Counted from the first letter of the stretch, positions 45,284 to 57,549 are shown. The stretch: 64,000 bases of DNA from Jacaranda mimosifolia (GCA_018894105.1 CM032125.1:806001-870000), one strand, 5' to 3'. The notes: a model not told the origin generated them from the letters alone. Made by a program: numbers and translations.

Positions 45284-47760
45284 CACACCAATTTAAGCCC
45301 ACTCAACATGGGCTCCTTGCAACAGAACCGCATTGGCAAGAAGGCATCGTCAACTAGGCAGCGCTAGAACCCCCCACGTCGGTACTCAAGCGAGGGTCTT
45401 ACTCCTCCGGTGCCTACAGCACGTCAGGCAGATGCAATTGATGGTTCTAAGGTAGTGATTTTCTAAACCAGTCGAGAAGCGCATGCATGGATTAATGTGG
45501 GAGGTAGTTGTCATAACCTTCTTGCCCTTTTCATGATGACAGAGGCAAAGCGCTGTCCCACTATATTTTACTCAGAGTTACGATCTTGACTTGCATTGAG
45601 ACATTGAGATATTGTAGGCGTAGCGAGTGAGTATGATCAAGGAAAGTTAGAGATTGTCTCTTCTTCACCCATTGATGAGCTTGCTTCAGGAGACACTGCC
45701 TCGGGTAAGCACTCATCTGAACATTATTTATTTTATTTTTGCATGGATATTTCTCTTTTAGTTTTGTTTCATTATTTTCTCATCATGCCTTACACCTCTT
45801 TGGTTGCAAATTTGGAATTTATTTGCACAGATATCTTGCCAAGCAGAGGACCAGTAGCGACTATTTCACATCTCAGGAAGAGGTCATTGGGCTCGCTCAA
45901 AAGCAATACCAAAGAAAGGAAGATGCGAAGCTGTTGAAGAGCATGAGTAGCTAAAGGCGCATTATATGAAAGAAGTAAAAACTAGGAGGAAGTTTCTAGG
46001 GTCTTCTATTAGAAAGGTATTCAAGATTGTTGCTCTGAAGACACAGTCAAGGAGTTCAAGGATTTTGATGAGTTTTTTTAGGCAACTGAGGTAGAGGTTG
46101 CGATCTATTTGCAAACCAATTAGGGTTATGGGCTTATGCTTAGCGAAACTAGGTGATACCCCCTAAGGACTTGTTGCGTGCTAGTTGACCCAAATATTTT
46201 AATTAATCTTACTATTGGAGCATCTAGTGGGGCTTCTGAGGCTAGTGCTATCACCATGGCGGAGGATTCGATGGAACAACTCTAAAGAAGTAGATGAGGA
46301 CTTATTGTAGGACTAATGTTTAGTTCTTATTTTTCCTTTAAGTTAGAACTACTTTGCATTTTTGTTTTTGCATAAGTAGTATGATGGCTCGTTTTTTGCT
46401 TTCTAAATTCATGAGGCCAGGTGTTACTAAATGATTTTCATATATTTTGATGCTACCGAACTTCACTCATTTTATTTAAGAAGATTTTCTCCATTCAATT
46501 TTGCCTATATATATTTAATCATTTGAATGACTTTTGAGGGTTGACATATTTTTAATGTTGTTTGTTGCACGCCATGGGCACAGAAGTGGGGCTTTTTAAG
46601 TCTTTCTTGTCGAACTTAAGTTTGAACCCCTTTTAGGGTTCTCACCACAATATTAATTTCAATGAGCCTCCTTTGAGGGGTTTTACTACAGTTGTTCATT
46701 GTGATGTATAGTCATAACTGCAAGCCTCACTTGAGAGTTCCTATCACAGTAGTTTGTTGTAATGCTTGTACTTTAGTATGAGCCTCACTTGGGAGGTCTT
46801 TCCACAATTGTTTGATATGGTGAGTGAACCTTACTGTGAGTCTCGCTTGGGATATCCTACCACAGACATTTGATGCAAATGTTAGATTTGACTGCGAACC
46901 GCACTTAGAAGGTCTTACTGTAGTGATTGATGAGGAGATTGAATTTGACTACAGACATGGCCTTATCATAGATGTTTGTGTTGGGAGTCACCCCTCTTAA
47001 GGGGTGTCATTGGAGTAGTTACAATCATTGACGTACACAAGCATAGTTGTTGTCATGCCACATGCCCTGCTTAGGGGGTCTTATAATAATTTTTTGCCAT
47101 GCGTGCTGCTTGGAAGGTCTTATAGTGGTTTTAACCACGTGCCCCGCTTGGGGAGTCTTATAGCAAACTTAGGGCCACATGCCCTACTTGGAAGGCCTTA
47201 CAGTAGTGCATGCTGATGCCAAGTTGATGAAAATTTGATGAAGACTTTGGTGCAGAATCGAGTGTGTAATAATGCATTTTTGGAGATGCATTCCACAGGG
47301 GTTTTATTGCACGAAATTATGTCCTATGTAAGTCATAATTCAAGCAGAAGAAAAGGTGATGTAAAGAGCATTTTATTAAGATGATCGAAAGGAAACAACA
47401 ATGTCATTCATAAAATTGGTTGGTGTTATTTACTGGTCATTGTTATGACTCCTAATTAATGAGAACAAAGTTTCAAAACTTTGAAACAAAAACTTCTAAC
47501 TACTTGCATAATTTTGCTGAGGATTAAGGAAGGAGAAACTTGAATTGCCACTGGCGGCGTGTCCAGTCATGCTGTGGGGTGGCTCCGGCATGAGTATCGC
47601 TTGATGTTGGCTTCGTAAATCACACATTTGCCCTTGCCTTCCACTTATTGGCTCGGCTTTCTTTCGCCTAATCTGATCCTTCAGAAATTGTTCGAGGGAT
47701 ATTCAGTTGGAAATTACTCGAAAAATGATCCGATTATCTAATGCCTCCATAGGACCAAAT
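45284..47760 (+). other. Unrecognised, repeat-derived region
   Basis: Less AT-rich than its surroundings. 45284-46300 contains broken frames, the longest at 45739-45954 (71 codons, KQYQRKEDAKLLKSM near its end), with no family I recognise. It contains a degenerate tandem array at 46600-47215. 47220-47760 holds no coding signal. The composition suggests the untranslated part of an old LTR retrotransposon, but no LTR pair was found. Confidence 0.4.
46600..47215. repeat. Degenerate ~60-bp tandem array (about nine units)
   Basis: Recurrent words are gagcctcacttg, gaggtctt(a)ccaca and, in the last units, catgccctgcttgg, gaaggtcttatag. Late units contain a short inverted repeat (ccccgcttgggg). Units vary in length and have drifted considerably. 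Confidence 0.7.
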
Positions 47761-48085
47761 TGGGGTAAATGCATTTTTAGTCCTCTAACTATGGTCATCT
47801 GCGAAAAAAGGACTTTATAATTTTGCATTTTTCGATTTAGTACATTTAGTACCCATTGCTACGATTTTAGGACAAATTGCCGGAAATTGTAGAAAATGTC
47901 ACCGAAAATTGCCACATCAGCGGGTTTTTGCAACATGTGGCAATTTTTTCCACATCATCCGCATATGTGTGCATGCCTTATCCATGTAGACTGGCCACAT
48001 GTACATCAATCTCCATGTCACCATCTAAGTGGCTTTAAACAGCCACATCAGCGAAAAAATCCATGGAAAAATAATGTTGCAGCAT

Positions 48086-48140
48086 GGATTCGAACACTAG
48101 ACCCTTGGCTTGGAAAAACTATGCACCAACCACTGCGCCA
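48086..48140 (-). other. tRNA-like A/B box module in the left arm
   Basis: On the minus strand TGGCGCAGTGG (48140-48130) matches the pol III A box. TGTTCGAATCC (48096-48086) matches the B box at 10 of 11 positions, with 33 bases between, a tRNA-like spacing. No cloverleaf is evident, so it is not a tRNA gene. Confidence 0.55.
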
Positions 48141-49249
48141 CAATAGCTTTGGTACATTTGGATTCATTTTATTTAATATACCCATGTCTGAAAAAAAAAA
48201 TTGTGAATAAAAAAATATTTGTAAAATTAAAAGAAATAAGTTTATTGCAAATATATTATTGTAGATTGAAAAATATATATTTTCTAAATGGATAAATTTT
48301 AAATTTCATAAATTATCATAAAAATGATAATTTTGACATAATTATCATAAATTTTTTTTGATAATTTTTATTAATTTAATTTAACAAAATCTAAATTAAA
48401 TGAAATAATTAAAAATTGCTTAAAATAAAGATGAATTTTTTTTAACGTTTATAAATTTAAAAGTTTTGTTAAAAATTAAGAAATAATTTTTTTTGATTTA
48501 ATTTTCATACAACTGAAAATATTTTAACAAAAAATTGGTTATGAAATTTTTTAATGAGGCTTATAAATGTTTTTTCAATTAAAAATTATTTATAATTTTC
48601 ATTAAAAATTTCCATTGCCAATTTTTGTTAATTTAATTTTTATTTTTGTAAAAAATTATAAATTTAATATTTTTCATTAAAAATTACAAAATCATTTTTG
48701 TCAATTTAATTTTCATTACTAATAAAAAAATTTAATGAAAAATTGGTAATGAAAATTTTTAACGATAATTATAAATGATTTTTTATAATTAAAAATGATA
48801 TATAATTTTCATTAAAATTTTCATTGCCAATTTTTGTTAAATTTTTTTTATAAATAATGAAAGTTAAATTGACAAAAAATACTTTGTAATTTTTAATAAA
48901 ATTTTAAATTTATAATTTTTAACAAAAATAAAAATTAAATTAAAAAAAGTTTTGTTTATCTTTGTTTTAATTAATTTGTAATTATTCCATTTAATTTAGA
49001 TTTTGTTCAAATAAAATTAATAAAAATTATCAAAAATATTTAATATAATTATATCAAAATTATCATGTTTATGATCATTTATGAAACTTAAAATTTATCC
49101 ATTTAGAATATATATATTTTTCAATCTACAATAATATATTTGCAATAAACTTATTTCTTTCAATTTTAAAAATATTTTTTTATTCACAATTTTTTTTTTC
49201 AGACATAGGTATATTAAATAAAATGAATCAAAATGCACGAAAGCTGTTG

Positions 49250-49304
49250 TGGTGCAGTGCCTGGTGCATAGTTTTTCCAAGCCAAGGGTCTAGTGTTCGA
49301 ATTC
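49250..49304 (+). other. tRNA-like A/B box module in the right arm
   Basis: This is the mirror copy of the left module: TGGTGCAGTGC and TGTTCGAATTC, each slightly worse than in the left arm. It points towards the right end of the element, as the left one points towards the left end. Confidence 0.5.
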
Positions 49305-49747
49305 ATGCTGCAACATTATTTTTCCATGGATATTTTCGCTGATGTGGCTGTTTAAAGCCACTTGGATGGTGACATGGAGGTTGATGTACATGTGGCCAGT
49401 CTACATGGACAAGGCATGCACACATATACGGATGATGTGGAAAAAATTGCCACATGTTGCAAAAATCCACTGATGTGGCATTTTCCGGTGACATTTTCTA
49501 CAATTTCCGGCAATTTGTCCTAAAATCGCAGCAATGCGTACTAAATGTACTAAATCGAAAAATGCAAAATTATAAACTCCTTTTTTCGCAGATGGCCATA
49601 GTTAGAGGACTAAAAATACATTTTCCCCAGACCAAATTCATTTATAAATCCGTCAAAAATCCTACGCAAGATTTCCAATGAAAAATCCAATGGAAAAAAT
49701 TTTACGACGAGAGTTTTTCCAACGGAACAAAATCTATCAGAATTTTA

Positions 49748-50003
49748 TCAGAATTTTTTTTCTTTTAATCCCATGGTTTTCTGACGAAATCTGCCAAAAT
49801 AGTTCCACAATAACAGGGATTTGAGACAAGAACGACTTAACTTGCTTAAAAGCAAACATCTCCTCTTGTAACTCTGAAATACGAAAAACATCTCCGGAGA
49901 GAATCTGTCTCTAAGATCATTCCAAACTTCGACCGACTTATCCATCCACAAAACACTTCGACCAATTGAAACAGTCATGGTCGACAGTACTCTTTCCATG
50001 ATC
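49748..50003 (-). pseudogene. copia-type gag fragment
   Basis: The minus strand reads RVLSTMTVSIGRSVLWMDKS, VEVWNDLRDRFSP, then in a shifted frame FRISELQEEMFAFKQ and ELFWQ. The order (xVxxSI, AxxIWxDLxxRFSxGD, FRISxLQxExxxxxQG) is that of plant copia gag (UBN2-like). A frameshift after RFSP and missing ends make it a dead fragment. It belongs to a different family from the two copia copies described above. Confidence 0.65.
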
Positions 50004-50148
50004 TACCAACTTCAAGGTTGTCCGCCTCTTTAACAAGCAAGTTGATCTGAGGAATTATGCTTGTGTCTGATCAGTAGATAATCATGCTAGAATATTTTCC
50101 CAGCTATTTGATTACTTATATCATCACTGATATCAAAGGTTAGAAACT

Positions 50149-50349
50149 CTGAAGGCACAAACAGAAAAGAGTCAACCAAGAAAAAGGATTCATGAACCAG
50201 CCCAATAGCTTCAACATTAATGTACCAGACCCCTAAGACTGAGTGGATATGATCACCAGATATATGTAACTTTAGCTAGTGCACAAAAAGTGTCCACATT
50301 ATAGTGTGTTTATCCATTTCAGAGAAAGTGAGTGATGAACATACCTAAC
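50149..50349 (-). other. Predicted 3'-UTR intron of NLR-4
   Basis: The donor gatcag|gttagg at 50349 and the acceptor tttgtgccttcag|agtttc at 50149 match those of NLR-1 and NLR-2; the length is 201 bp. It starts 44 bases beyond the NLR-4 stop. Confidence 0.62.
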
Positions 50350-50393
50350 CTGATCAGAAGCAGAACTAGTGTCCACTTTGAAAAAGCAATCAC

Positions 50394-52907
50394 TCAATAT
50401 TCCCCTTCCAGAAAACGCACAACGCATACTTGAAGAGCATCATTTCCCCAACTTTGTTGTTCCTCTTTTATCTGCTTGGCTGATTCCCCAAGAGATTTGT
50501 TAAATTCATCAACCTCGATGAGTTCAAGTGCTGGAATTTCTCCAATGCCATCTGGAATCTCACTTAGATACCTACAACCATAAAGCACTAGGCACTTGAG
50601 GCTTGGGAAGTGGCGATGCTCAGTTACCCATTGCTTGAGAAATGATTGGTCTATTAGCAGAAATCTCAACTGAGGAAATTCTCCTTCACATGTTTCCCAT
50701 TGGCTTCCAGAGCAAGCGTACTCTCTTAGTTTAAGCACTTGAAGATTGGGCAATGAACCAACAATAGTCATATCTTTCCAAGGTCGTCCCCATGCACTCA
50801 AGCTTAATTTTTTCAGCATAGTTGGGAAAACAGGATTAAGCTTTCCCTTAAAAAGAAATGACAAATATACCTTCAATTTTAGCTTTTCGAGTTGATGGAG
50901 ATATACAAGGTTCTCAAGGCGACTGTCTTCAACATATTCAGAATAAATGATTCCCAATTTCTTCAGGTTTGGAATCATTTTAAGGATCTCTTCAGTGCAT
51001 TTTAAATTTTTCACTCCAGAAAGTGTTTGTAGGTTTTCTAGAGAAAAAGTTGCGGCTCCGTGTGGAATATCAGCTAAGGTGCCAATAAATTTTACATGCC
51101 TTAACTGTGGCATCATCCAAATCTCCAATGGCTTACGCAAACTCCATATTGGAAAAATGATTAAGGTTTGAAGATTCTGATGGTTTACCACGGATAGAGG
51201 AAAAACATATTCTTCTTCACAAATGAAAGCGAAGTACCTTAAATGAATTAATAGCTCAAACACTTCATCAGGGAGTCTGGAAATTCTGAAAGCTCCAGAC
51301 TTATGAGATACCACATCCAATATCCTCAGCAATCTAAAATTTTGAACAGAGCTCAATGAACTTCCATCATCCTGGAAGCATATAATAGTACGGATGGTTG
51401 AGCAATCAAGCTTTTCAAGGCTATACATATCAGAACTGCCTACAGTTACGCGGCGCTGGCTTTTAATGCTTTGAGGAGATATCTTGCCAACATACCTATC
51501 CATAAGATTTAGAATAAACTTCTCTTCTTGTGCTTTTCTTATGCATAAGTCTCGCACGAGATCATGGATACTGCAACTATTGATTTTTCCATTAGGCTTC
51601 CTTCTACTGACCAAAAAAAGACTTCTCTTCACCAGATCCTCCACATACTCTTCTGCCACCTCTTCTGAACTTTTAGATCCAACTGGTTTCAGAAAACCCT
51701 CAGCTACCCATAAGTTGATAAAGTTTGAGACCGGAATCTCATAATCTTCCGGAAAGCCTCCCATGTATAGGAAACATGGTCTCAAATGATGAGGCAACTG
51801 GATGTGACTGAAAGATAGTACTATTTTTGCAAATTGCTCATCATTTCTAGTCCTAATGGCTAAATTTACATTTTCTGCAATATATTTCCAAGAAGCTTGA
51901 GACTTGCTGACCGTGGACAGAACTCCTGCAATGAGGACAATTGCAAGGGACAATCCTCTACAGCTTTTCGCAATCTCCTTTCTGATGATTTCCAATTCAG
52001 GAGGACAAAGCACCTTCTGCTGAAGCAAAGTCCAACTTTGATCCGCATTCATGAAGCCCATCTTGTGAAGAGGGCTAGAGGAGTCGGGATAAGCAGCCAC
52101 ATCCAATAGCCTTGTGGTTAACATGATTCGACTTCCGTTATGGTCATCAGGTAATACCATCTTTACATCATCCCAAGCCTTTGTATTCCAGACATCATCC
52201 ATTACAATGAGATACCTCCTGCCCTTTAGTCTTTTGTACACAAGTTCTCTCATTAATTCATTGTTGTGTCCAGATCTTTCTACTTTCATGGAATCTAGGA
52301 GGCCAGAAAGAATTTCTTGGGCACTATAATCTTGTGATACTGTCACCCAAGCACGAATGTGAAAGTGCTCCAAAATTAATGGATCGTCATAGGTGTTTCT
52401 AGAAAGAGTAGTCTTGCCAATACCTCCCATACCAAAGATTGGAATGATTTGGAGATTGGATGATTCTCCACAAAGCCGAGCCTTTATTGCCAACTATTAA
52501 TCATCATAACCAACCATGGAATCTTTGTTTGTATGTGTAATTGACCTTGATGATGAAGTAACAGAAGAATCACTGAGTTTTGCATCTTCCGTTCTGGAAC
52601 CCTTCTTGATCATCATCACCTCTTCTGCAATTGAGCCAATTTCTACTGTTACTTGTCGTAACTCTTGATTTAGTGTTTGAAAATATTCAATAATATCTTC
52701 TGCTTGATTTGCTACATCCCTGATTCTCCCTTCCAAGCTGGTGGTTTTCTCTTGAAAATCTTCAAGAAAAGCTTGCAAGGAGACAATGTGTTTATGGATG
52801 GATATAATTTGTTGTTTTTGATGAAGAGAAATGGAATACTGATCATTTTGATGATGTAGTAATTTATCTATGGTTTGTGCAAGTGAAACAAGAACAGCAT
52901 AAGCCAT
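50394..52907 (-). pseudogene. NLR-4: near-complete R1-type NLR with two adjacent in-frame stops
   Basis: From MAYAVLVSLAQTIDKLL at 52907 the frame is open for 136 codons (CC domain and linker to MVGYDD). It then meets TAA (52497-52499) and TAG (52494-52496), and continues in the same frame without a break for another 699 codons to 50394. The second part has P-loop GMGGIGKTT, kinase-2 YLIVMDDVW, a GLSLAI variant of GLPL, RNBS-D CFLYMGGFP, IHD in the MHD position and a full LRR. The CC is about 23 residues shorter than in NLR-2 because the MWKQIRR to HSDFKK segment is absent. Apart from the stops it could work. Possibilities are a recent pseudogene, stop readthrough, or separate CC and NB-LRR products. 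I judge pseudogene most likely. Confidence 0.85.
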
Positions 52908-54207
52908 ATCAAATCAAACTGAAGGACGAATAACAACAGCCAACACGACTAGCTTAGAGAATGAGAGAAGAAAAATCTACCAATATGGAAGACAAGAGTT
53001 TGGTACTTTCTTTCTTGTTATGGGAAAAATAGTTTATATGAGTGTCAACACCCACCCCCCATCCTTCGGAGAACAAAGTAGAATTATTCATTAACCCCCT
53101 ATATAATATACTTATCCTTATATTGAAGTCAACTTACAATGTCTGTTGATGAAAAACTCAATAAAAAAATTGAGCAACGTGAAGTAGTTGAAGTTTCAAC
53201 CATTGAAAAAATGATAAAAGAAACTTGGAAAGCTAATTGATTGATTAATTTTTTCAGACAACACAAATAGAATATATTTAAAAGAGGATACTTAAACAAA
53301 ATTAGTTATTCTTAATTATTAAGTCATCGTGACTGCCACCAAATTAAAGTACTTATGCTAGCTCATTAAATTTATTATAAGACGTCATTTTATGTGCACT
53401 TTGAAATGGAAAAGTATTATTTTGAAATGTTGGCCACTAAGCCATTGTGACATCTAACGGCCAAATTATATTAAAAAATTAAATATTTTGTCAAAATACA
53501 TCTTTTCTTCAACAACCATCAAAATACTCTAACCATTTTGAATAATTATATCAATGGAAGTATTTCTATTTTAGTGCATCTTAAAGGTATTTACTTGATC
53601 TTCCTATCATTAATTATTAAATATATTATAAATATATATTTTTCAGTTGTTATTTTACTGAGAAAACATAATACACAAAACATAGTTTGACATCACTAAC
53701 TATATACTAAATCAAATAAAAATTATTCACACAATAAATATTTCAATCCCCGAAGTAAAACAACCCAGCTCTGTCCATTCTCCCAGAAGTATTCTCTCAA
53801 AACATCATAAACAAAACCAATCGCTAACAATTTCTTTTCCCTTTAGTGACAGAATTCATGCGATAAAAGAAACAAATTAACAGGTCATTTTCATATGAAT
53901 GGCAATCTCTTAGGACATCTAACCATATGATCATATTTCTATTTTTGAAGCGTGAAAGCAATTAAGTTCTGGTTTTGCCTAACGCAAAATTAAGATGCAA
54001 ACTTGAGATCTCATAAACATCATCCTTACATAATCTGTCAATTTCAAGGTTGTCTGATGAGCACAAAACAATTTAGCCACTACCACAGAAGCGCATATAA
54101 TATAGTGTATTTATCCGATTTAGAGATATATATAGTGAGTTATATATATATATAATCTCTAACCTGAAAAACAGAAATAGCTAGTAGTGTACAGTTTGAA
54201 GGAGCAG
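52908..54207 (-). other. NLR-4 upstream region and NLR-5 downstream region
   Basis: 53230-53480 carries the conserved upstream block (gattgattaatttttcag, gtcatcgtgactgcca, gacgtcattttat, gccattgtgacatc). 53770-54207 is the NLR-5 downstream flank, with aggttgtctgatgagcac shared with 59353-59375 and the intron donor ttttcag|gttaga near 54162. No other gene is seen. Confidence 0.55.
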
Positions 54208-56790
54208 TCATTCAATTTTTTCTATCCCAATAACGCTTGACATGAACTTGAAGGGCACCATTTCCCCAACTTTGTTGTTCTTCTTGCATCTGCTTGGCCA
54301 ACTCCACAAGAGATTCTTTGAAGTCATCAACCTTAATGAGTTCAAGTTTGGAATTTCTCCAATACCATCTGGAATCTCACTTAGATTCCAACAAATATAA
54401 AGCATTAGGCACTTGAGGCTTGGGAAGTGGCTAATTTTAGTTATCCAATGTCGTAGCATTGAATCTTCAATTTGCAGAAATTTTAGCTGAGGAAATTCTC
54501 CTTCACTCATTTCCCATTTATCATCTTCGCAAGCACCAAATAGCTTCAGTAGTTGAAGATTAGGCAATGAACCAATAGTTCCCATGTCTTTCCAGTGAAG
54601 TATGCAACAACTCAAGGTTAACTTTTTCAACGTCGATGGAAAAATAGGATTAAGCTTTCCCTCAAAAGTATAATGTGCCTTCAGTTTTAGCTTTTTGAGT
54701 TGATGTAGATAAACAAGATTGACATGATAGTCTTGAACATATTCACTTCCAGAATAACAGAGAACTAATTTCTTTAGGTTTGGAATCATTTTCAGGATCT
54801 CTTCAGTACATCTCAAGTTATCTACTTTCGAAAGTGTGCAGGTTCTCCAGAGCAAAAGTTGCAGCCCTTCTGGAATATTGGGTAAGGGGCCAATAAATAA
54901 TAGATGCCTTAGTTGTGGCATCATCCAAATTTCCGTTGGCAAACATACTAGAAGTAGTGGTAGGTCACTCCACCATGTCTTTCTTGGCTGAATGATTAAG
55001 GTTTAAAGATGCTGAAGGTTTAATATGGATGGAGGAACGACATATTCTTCTCAATGGCTCCAATACTTTGGCAGGGAGCGTGGGAATTATAATCAAATCC
55101 CCAGTTGAATTTAGTACCGCATCCAATACCCTTAGCAGTCTAAAATTTCCAAAAGAGCTCAGTGAACTTTTAACATCGGGAAAGCATATAATAGTATAGA
55201 TGGTTGAGCCATCAATATTCTCAAGGCAATCCATATTAGAATGAGCAATAGTTATGCGACGTTGGTTTTTTATGCTTTCTAGAGAGTTCTTGCCAACATA
55301 CCAGCACATGAAATTCAGAATAAACTTCTCCTCTTGGGCTTTTCTTTTGCATAAGTCCCGCACCAGATCATGGATGCTGCATCTTTTGATTTTACCATTA
55401 GTCTTCCTCTTCATAACCAAAATAAGACTTCTCTTGACAAGACCCTCCAGATACTCTTCTGCCACCTCTTCCATGCTTTTTGATCCACTTGGTTTCAAGA
55501 AACCCTCAGCTACTCATATTTTGAGTAGCTCTGAGACACGGATATCATAATCTTCTGGAAATCCTCCCATGTATAGAAAACATGATCTAAAATGATGAGG
55601 CAAATTGTTGTAACTCAAAGACAATATCTTTGCAAACTGCTCATCATTTATAGTACTGACAGATAAATTTACATTTTCTGCAATAGCGGCCCAGGAAGCT
55701 TGAGTTTCACTGACTGTGGACAAGAGTCCAGCGATGAGGACAATTGCAAGTGGCAGTCCTCTACAGCTTCTTGCAATTGTCTTTCCAATGGCTTCCAATT
55801 CAGAAGGACAATTTTCTTGGGGAAAGACCTGCTTAAGCAAATTCCAACTCTGATCTGCATCCATAAGGCGCATCTCATGAATAGGACTAGAAGAGTCCGG
55901 ATAAGCAGCCACATCGAATAGCCTTGTGGTTAGCATGATGCGACTTCCATTATAGTCATCAGGAGTATCATCTTGATATCATCCCAAACCTTTGTACTCC
56001 ACATATCATCCATTACAATCAAATACCTCTTACCCTTTAAACTTTTGTACACAGTTTCTTCGATTGATTCATTGCTTCGTCCAGATCTTTCTGCTTTCGT
56101 GGAAACTTGGAGGCCCAAAAGTATTTCTTGGGTATTGTAATCTTGTGATACCGTGACCCGAGCACGAATATGAAAGTGCTCCAGAATTAATGGATCATCA
56201 TAAGCATTTCTGGCAAGAGTAGTCTTGCCAATACCTCCCATACCAAAGATTGGGATGGCTTGGAGTTTGGATGATTCTCCACAAAGCCGAGCCTTTATTG
56301 CCATCAAGTTATCATCAAAACCAACCATGGTGTCTTTTCTGGTGGGTGCAATTAACCTTGATGATGAAGTAGCAACAGAAGAATAAATGAGTTGCACGTC
56401 TTCGGTCCTGGTGCTATTCTTGATCTCCATCACCTCCCCTGTGATTAAATCAATTTCCTCTGTCACTTTTTGTAACACTTGATTTAGCTTTTAGAAATCA
56501 TAACGAAGCCCAAGCTCCAGTCAATGCTTTGCAAACTTAGCACTTGACTGAATTTCTTCAGACACAAAATATTCGATAATATCTTCTGCTTCATTTGCTA
56601 CATCTCTGATTCTTGCTTCCAAACTGATGGCTTTCTCTGGGAAATCTTCAAGAAAAGCTTTCAAAACTAAAATGCATTCATGGGCAGATATAATTTGTTC
56701 TTTTTCACGAATAGAAACAGATTGTAGATCATGATCATGTAGTATTTTATCTATGGTTTGTGCAAGTGAAACAATAGCAGCGTAAGCCAT
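54208..56790 (-). pseudogene. NLR-5: R1-type NLR with several stops and frameshifts
   Basis: The start MAYAAIVSLAQTIDKIL at 56790 opens a CC region. It is cut by TGA (56521-56523) and TAA (56491-56493), both in frame. The NB-ARC follows: P-loop GMGGIGKTT, kinase-2 YLIVMDDMW, then a one-base loss near 55962. The continuation has GLPLAI and CFLYMGGFP. A TGG-to-TGA change at 55514-55516 falls in LWVAEG. The MHD region reads IHDLVRDLCKRKAQ. About 35 bases are lost near 55050, and paired frame changes near 54870 and 54820 disturb the first LRRs. A final shift near 54345 replaces the usual tail. The P-loop, kinase-2 and GLPL motifs survive, so the decay is moderate. The CC belongs to the short subtype shared with NLR-1. 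Confidence 0.9.
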
Positions 56791-57522
56791 CTTTGAAGGA
56801 AGATAACAACAGCCAACAGGGCTATCTTAGAAACATAAAGAAGAGAAAGAAATTTAGAGAGAGGAACTGATTGGTAAATATACCAAAATGAAAGACAAGT
56901 CTTTGAGTTGCCAATAAAATTCTGGTAAGTTTTTTAACTTCACTGCTTTGGCAATGGATTAAGTCACAACTTTGCAATTATATTTTAAGATTAAATAAGT
57001 AAGTAAAATTTAGAAAATAACCTAATATATAAAAAAAATTAGAAATAAAAGGATACTGACAAATAAAATAAACAAAGAGAAAATATAATGCAATAAGAAT
57101 GATAAAACAAAATAAGATAAAGCTTCACTGAAACAAACAACAAAAACTAGAAACTTTCAAAATTAAATTGGAAATTTTTTATAAAATATCCAAAACAAGC
57201 CAATCCCTAACAAATCAACTTTAAGAAAATTCTTTAAACATAGCTATAACTGAGTACAAATACCATGGAGGCAGAATAAGAACAACTGCGACAAAGAAAT
57301 TTAAATTGTAATATAAAAGATATACTACTAATGAAAAAAAAATCAATTAATTAGATTCATATGAATAAAATATTATGGAAGTGAATTAAAAAAATGTAAA
57401 AAATGAAAAATTGGCAATACAAAGACAAAAAACTACCATTTAACACAAACAAAAAAATGACATAGATATACAAAAATGTACTCAAATGAGAAAATTGAAA
57501 AGAGTGTAAATACAGTCTTCGC
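56791..57522 (-). other. NLR-5 upstream region, AT-rich
   Basis: A leader similar to the other NLRs is followed by AT-rich DNA. No gene is seen. Confidence 0.45.
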
Positions 57523-57549
57523 TCCCCTCCCCTCCCCTCCCCTCCCCTC
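57523..57549 (-). repeat. (CCCCT)n microsatellite, G-quadruplex-prone on the NLR sense strand
   Basis: The plus strand reads five tcccc units in a row, so the minus strand (the NLR-5 sense strand) carries five GGGG runs separated by single A bases. This is a strong quadruplex sequence about 740 bases before the start codon. Paralogous upstream regions lack it. Confidence 0.85.

Larger units (their letters stand above)
47761..49629. mobile_element. 1.87-kb palindromic element with ~680-bp inverted arms
   Basis: The left end TGGGGTAAATGCATTTTTAG and the right end in reverse complement TGGGGAAAATGTATTTTTAG begin arms that stay complementary to about 48445 and from about 48955. The centre holds a further inverted pair (about 48630-48760 and 48820-48950). 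GACCAAAT flanks both sides (47753-47760 and 49630-49637), a perfect 8-bp duplication (extendable to 9 if the ends are asymmetric). Long inverted repeats and an 8-9 bp duplication fit a foldback or MULE-type element without transposase. Short open frames occur in the arms but are not protein-like. Confidence 0.82.

Noticed and set aside
48086..48140. A genuine tRNA gene
   Set aside because: A and B boxes are present but no acceptor stem or anticodon arm can be folded, and the copy in the other arm has drifted in both boxes.
47896..48210. 104-codon frame in the left arm of the palindromic element
   Set aside because: The mirror arm (49095-49494) carries the same frame with different breaks, and the translated tRNA-like module sits inside it. 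It is non-coding repeat DNA that happens to be open.
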